From Candidatus Woesearchaeota archaeon (lineage in GTDB: Archaea; Nanobdellota; Nanobdellia; Woesearchaeales; ARS49), in NCBI GenBank assembly GCA_002687275.1, contig NYZT01000027.1, positions 1-38,741 of the forward strand: a stretch of DNA of 38,741 nucleotides, read 5' to 3'. A model generated the notes under the pieces. It was not told where the DNA came from and ran no database searches. It saw only the letters and a program-made list of their open reading frames with translations. Made by a program: the position numbers and the translations under genes. This document shows, piece after piece, positions 38,721-38,741 of this stretch. How positions within the stretch are numbered: the stretch's first letter is position 1; the number at the start of each line of letters is the position of its first letter.

Positions 38721-38741
38721 GAAAACTCACCAGCCTCATAC
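38717..38741 (+). CDS. Start of a third operon gene, truncated by the window edge
   Basis: ATG 38717 overlaps the upstream TGA in an ATGA junction and has GGAG a few bases before it. Only MRKLTSLI is visible, which looks like the basic start of a signal peptide. Product unknown. Confidence 0.55.

Overview
The window looks like a compact genome fragment from an archaeon. The evidence is TATA boxes placed about 26 nt upstream of start codons, a four-cysteine archaeal/eukaryotic-type RNase P subunit, a TrmB-family regulator and a class III (KGQ) pilin-like signal. Most other proteins are unrecognised or giant surface proteins. A DPANN lineage (Woesearchaeota/Pacearchaeota-like) is my inference from that mix plus a bacterial-type LspA and a short PGK. 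No rRNA, tRNA, CRISPR array or insertion sequence was seen. Coding density is very high, and no intergenic gap exceeds about 120 bp.

Positions 2-22993 hold a giant surface-protein locus. On the + strand, a gene entering from the left edge encodes at least 3,600 residues: a cysteine-rich multidomain exoprotein with knottin-like CC modules, a seven-bladed FG-GAP propeller, lectin-like sandwiches, a C-terminal membrane anchor and a small cytoplasmic helical domain. A translationally coupled 142-aa membrane protein with a similar cytoplasmic domain follows. Converging from the right on the - strand is a three-gene operon: an 83-aa protein, a 3,742-aa giant, and a 90-aa paralog of the 83-aa protein. 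The giant carries seven Gly/Asn-rich repeats of about 265 aa, an alpha/beta-hydrolase (lipase-like) domain, about three TM helices and a basic cytoplasmic tail of six short repeats. The operon starts behind a strong BRE/TATA and a perfect 21-bp palindrome at the expected transcription start.

Positions 23113-28689 are mixed housekeeping and regulatory genes. RNase P component 4 and a coiled-coil protein diverge from a single palindromic TATA box. They are followed by phosphoglycerate kinase, an unknown protein, a TrmB regulator with a palindromic operator at its own start, signal peptidase II, and two small membrane-associated or proline-rich proteins.

Positions 28730-33265 are a series of mostly singly promoted, probably leaderless genes: a small secreted-domain protein, several unrecognised soluble proteins, a SpoIIM-family membrane protein, and a single-TM protein with a cytoplasmic TPR-like domain and an Ig/cadherin-like exterior.

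Positions 33338-38741 are a second surface operon with overlapping genes: a 712-aa protein with a KGQ pilin-like N-terminus, a 1,083-aa secreted Ig-like protein, and the first codons of a third gene cut by the window edge. Overall the window is dominated by cell-envelope and adhesion genes. They could form an attachment or host-interaction apparatus in which adhesion modules, a membrane-proximal hydrolase and cytoplasmic docking tails are combined; that role is inferred, not shown.
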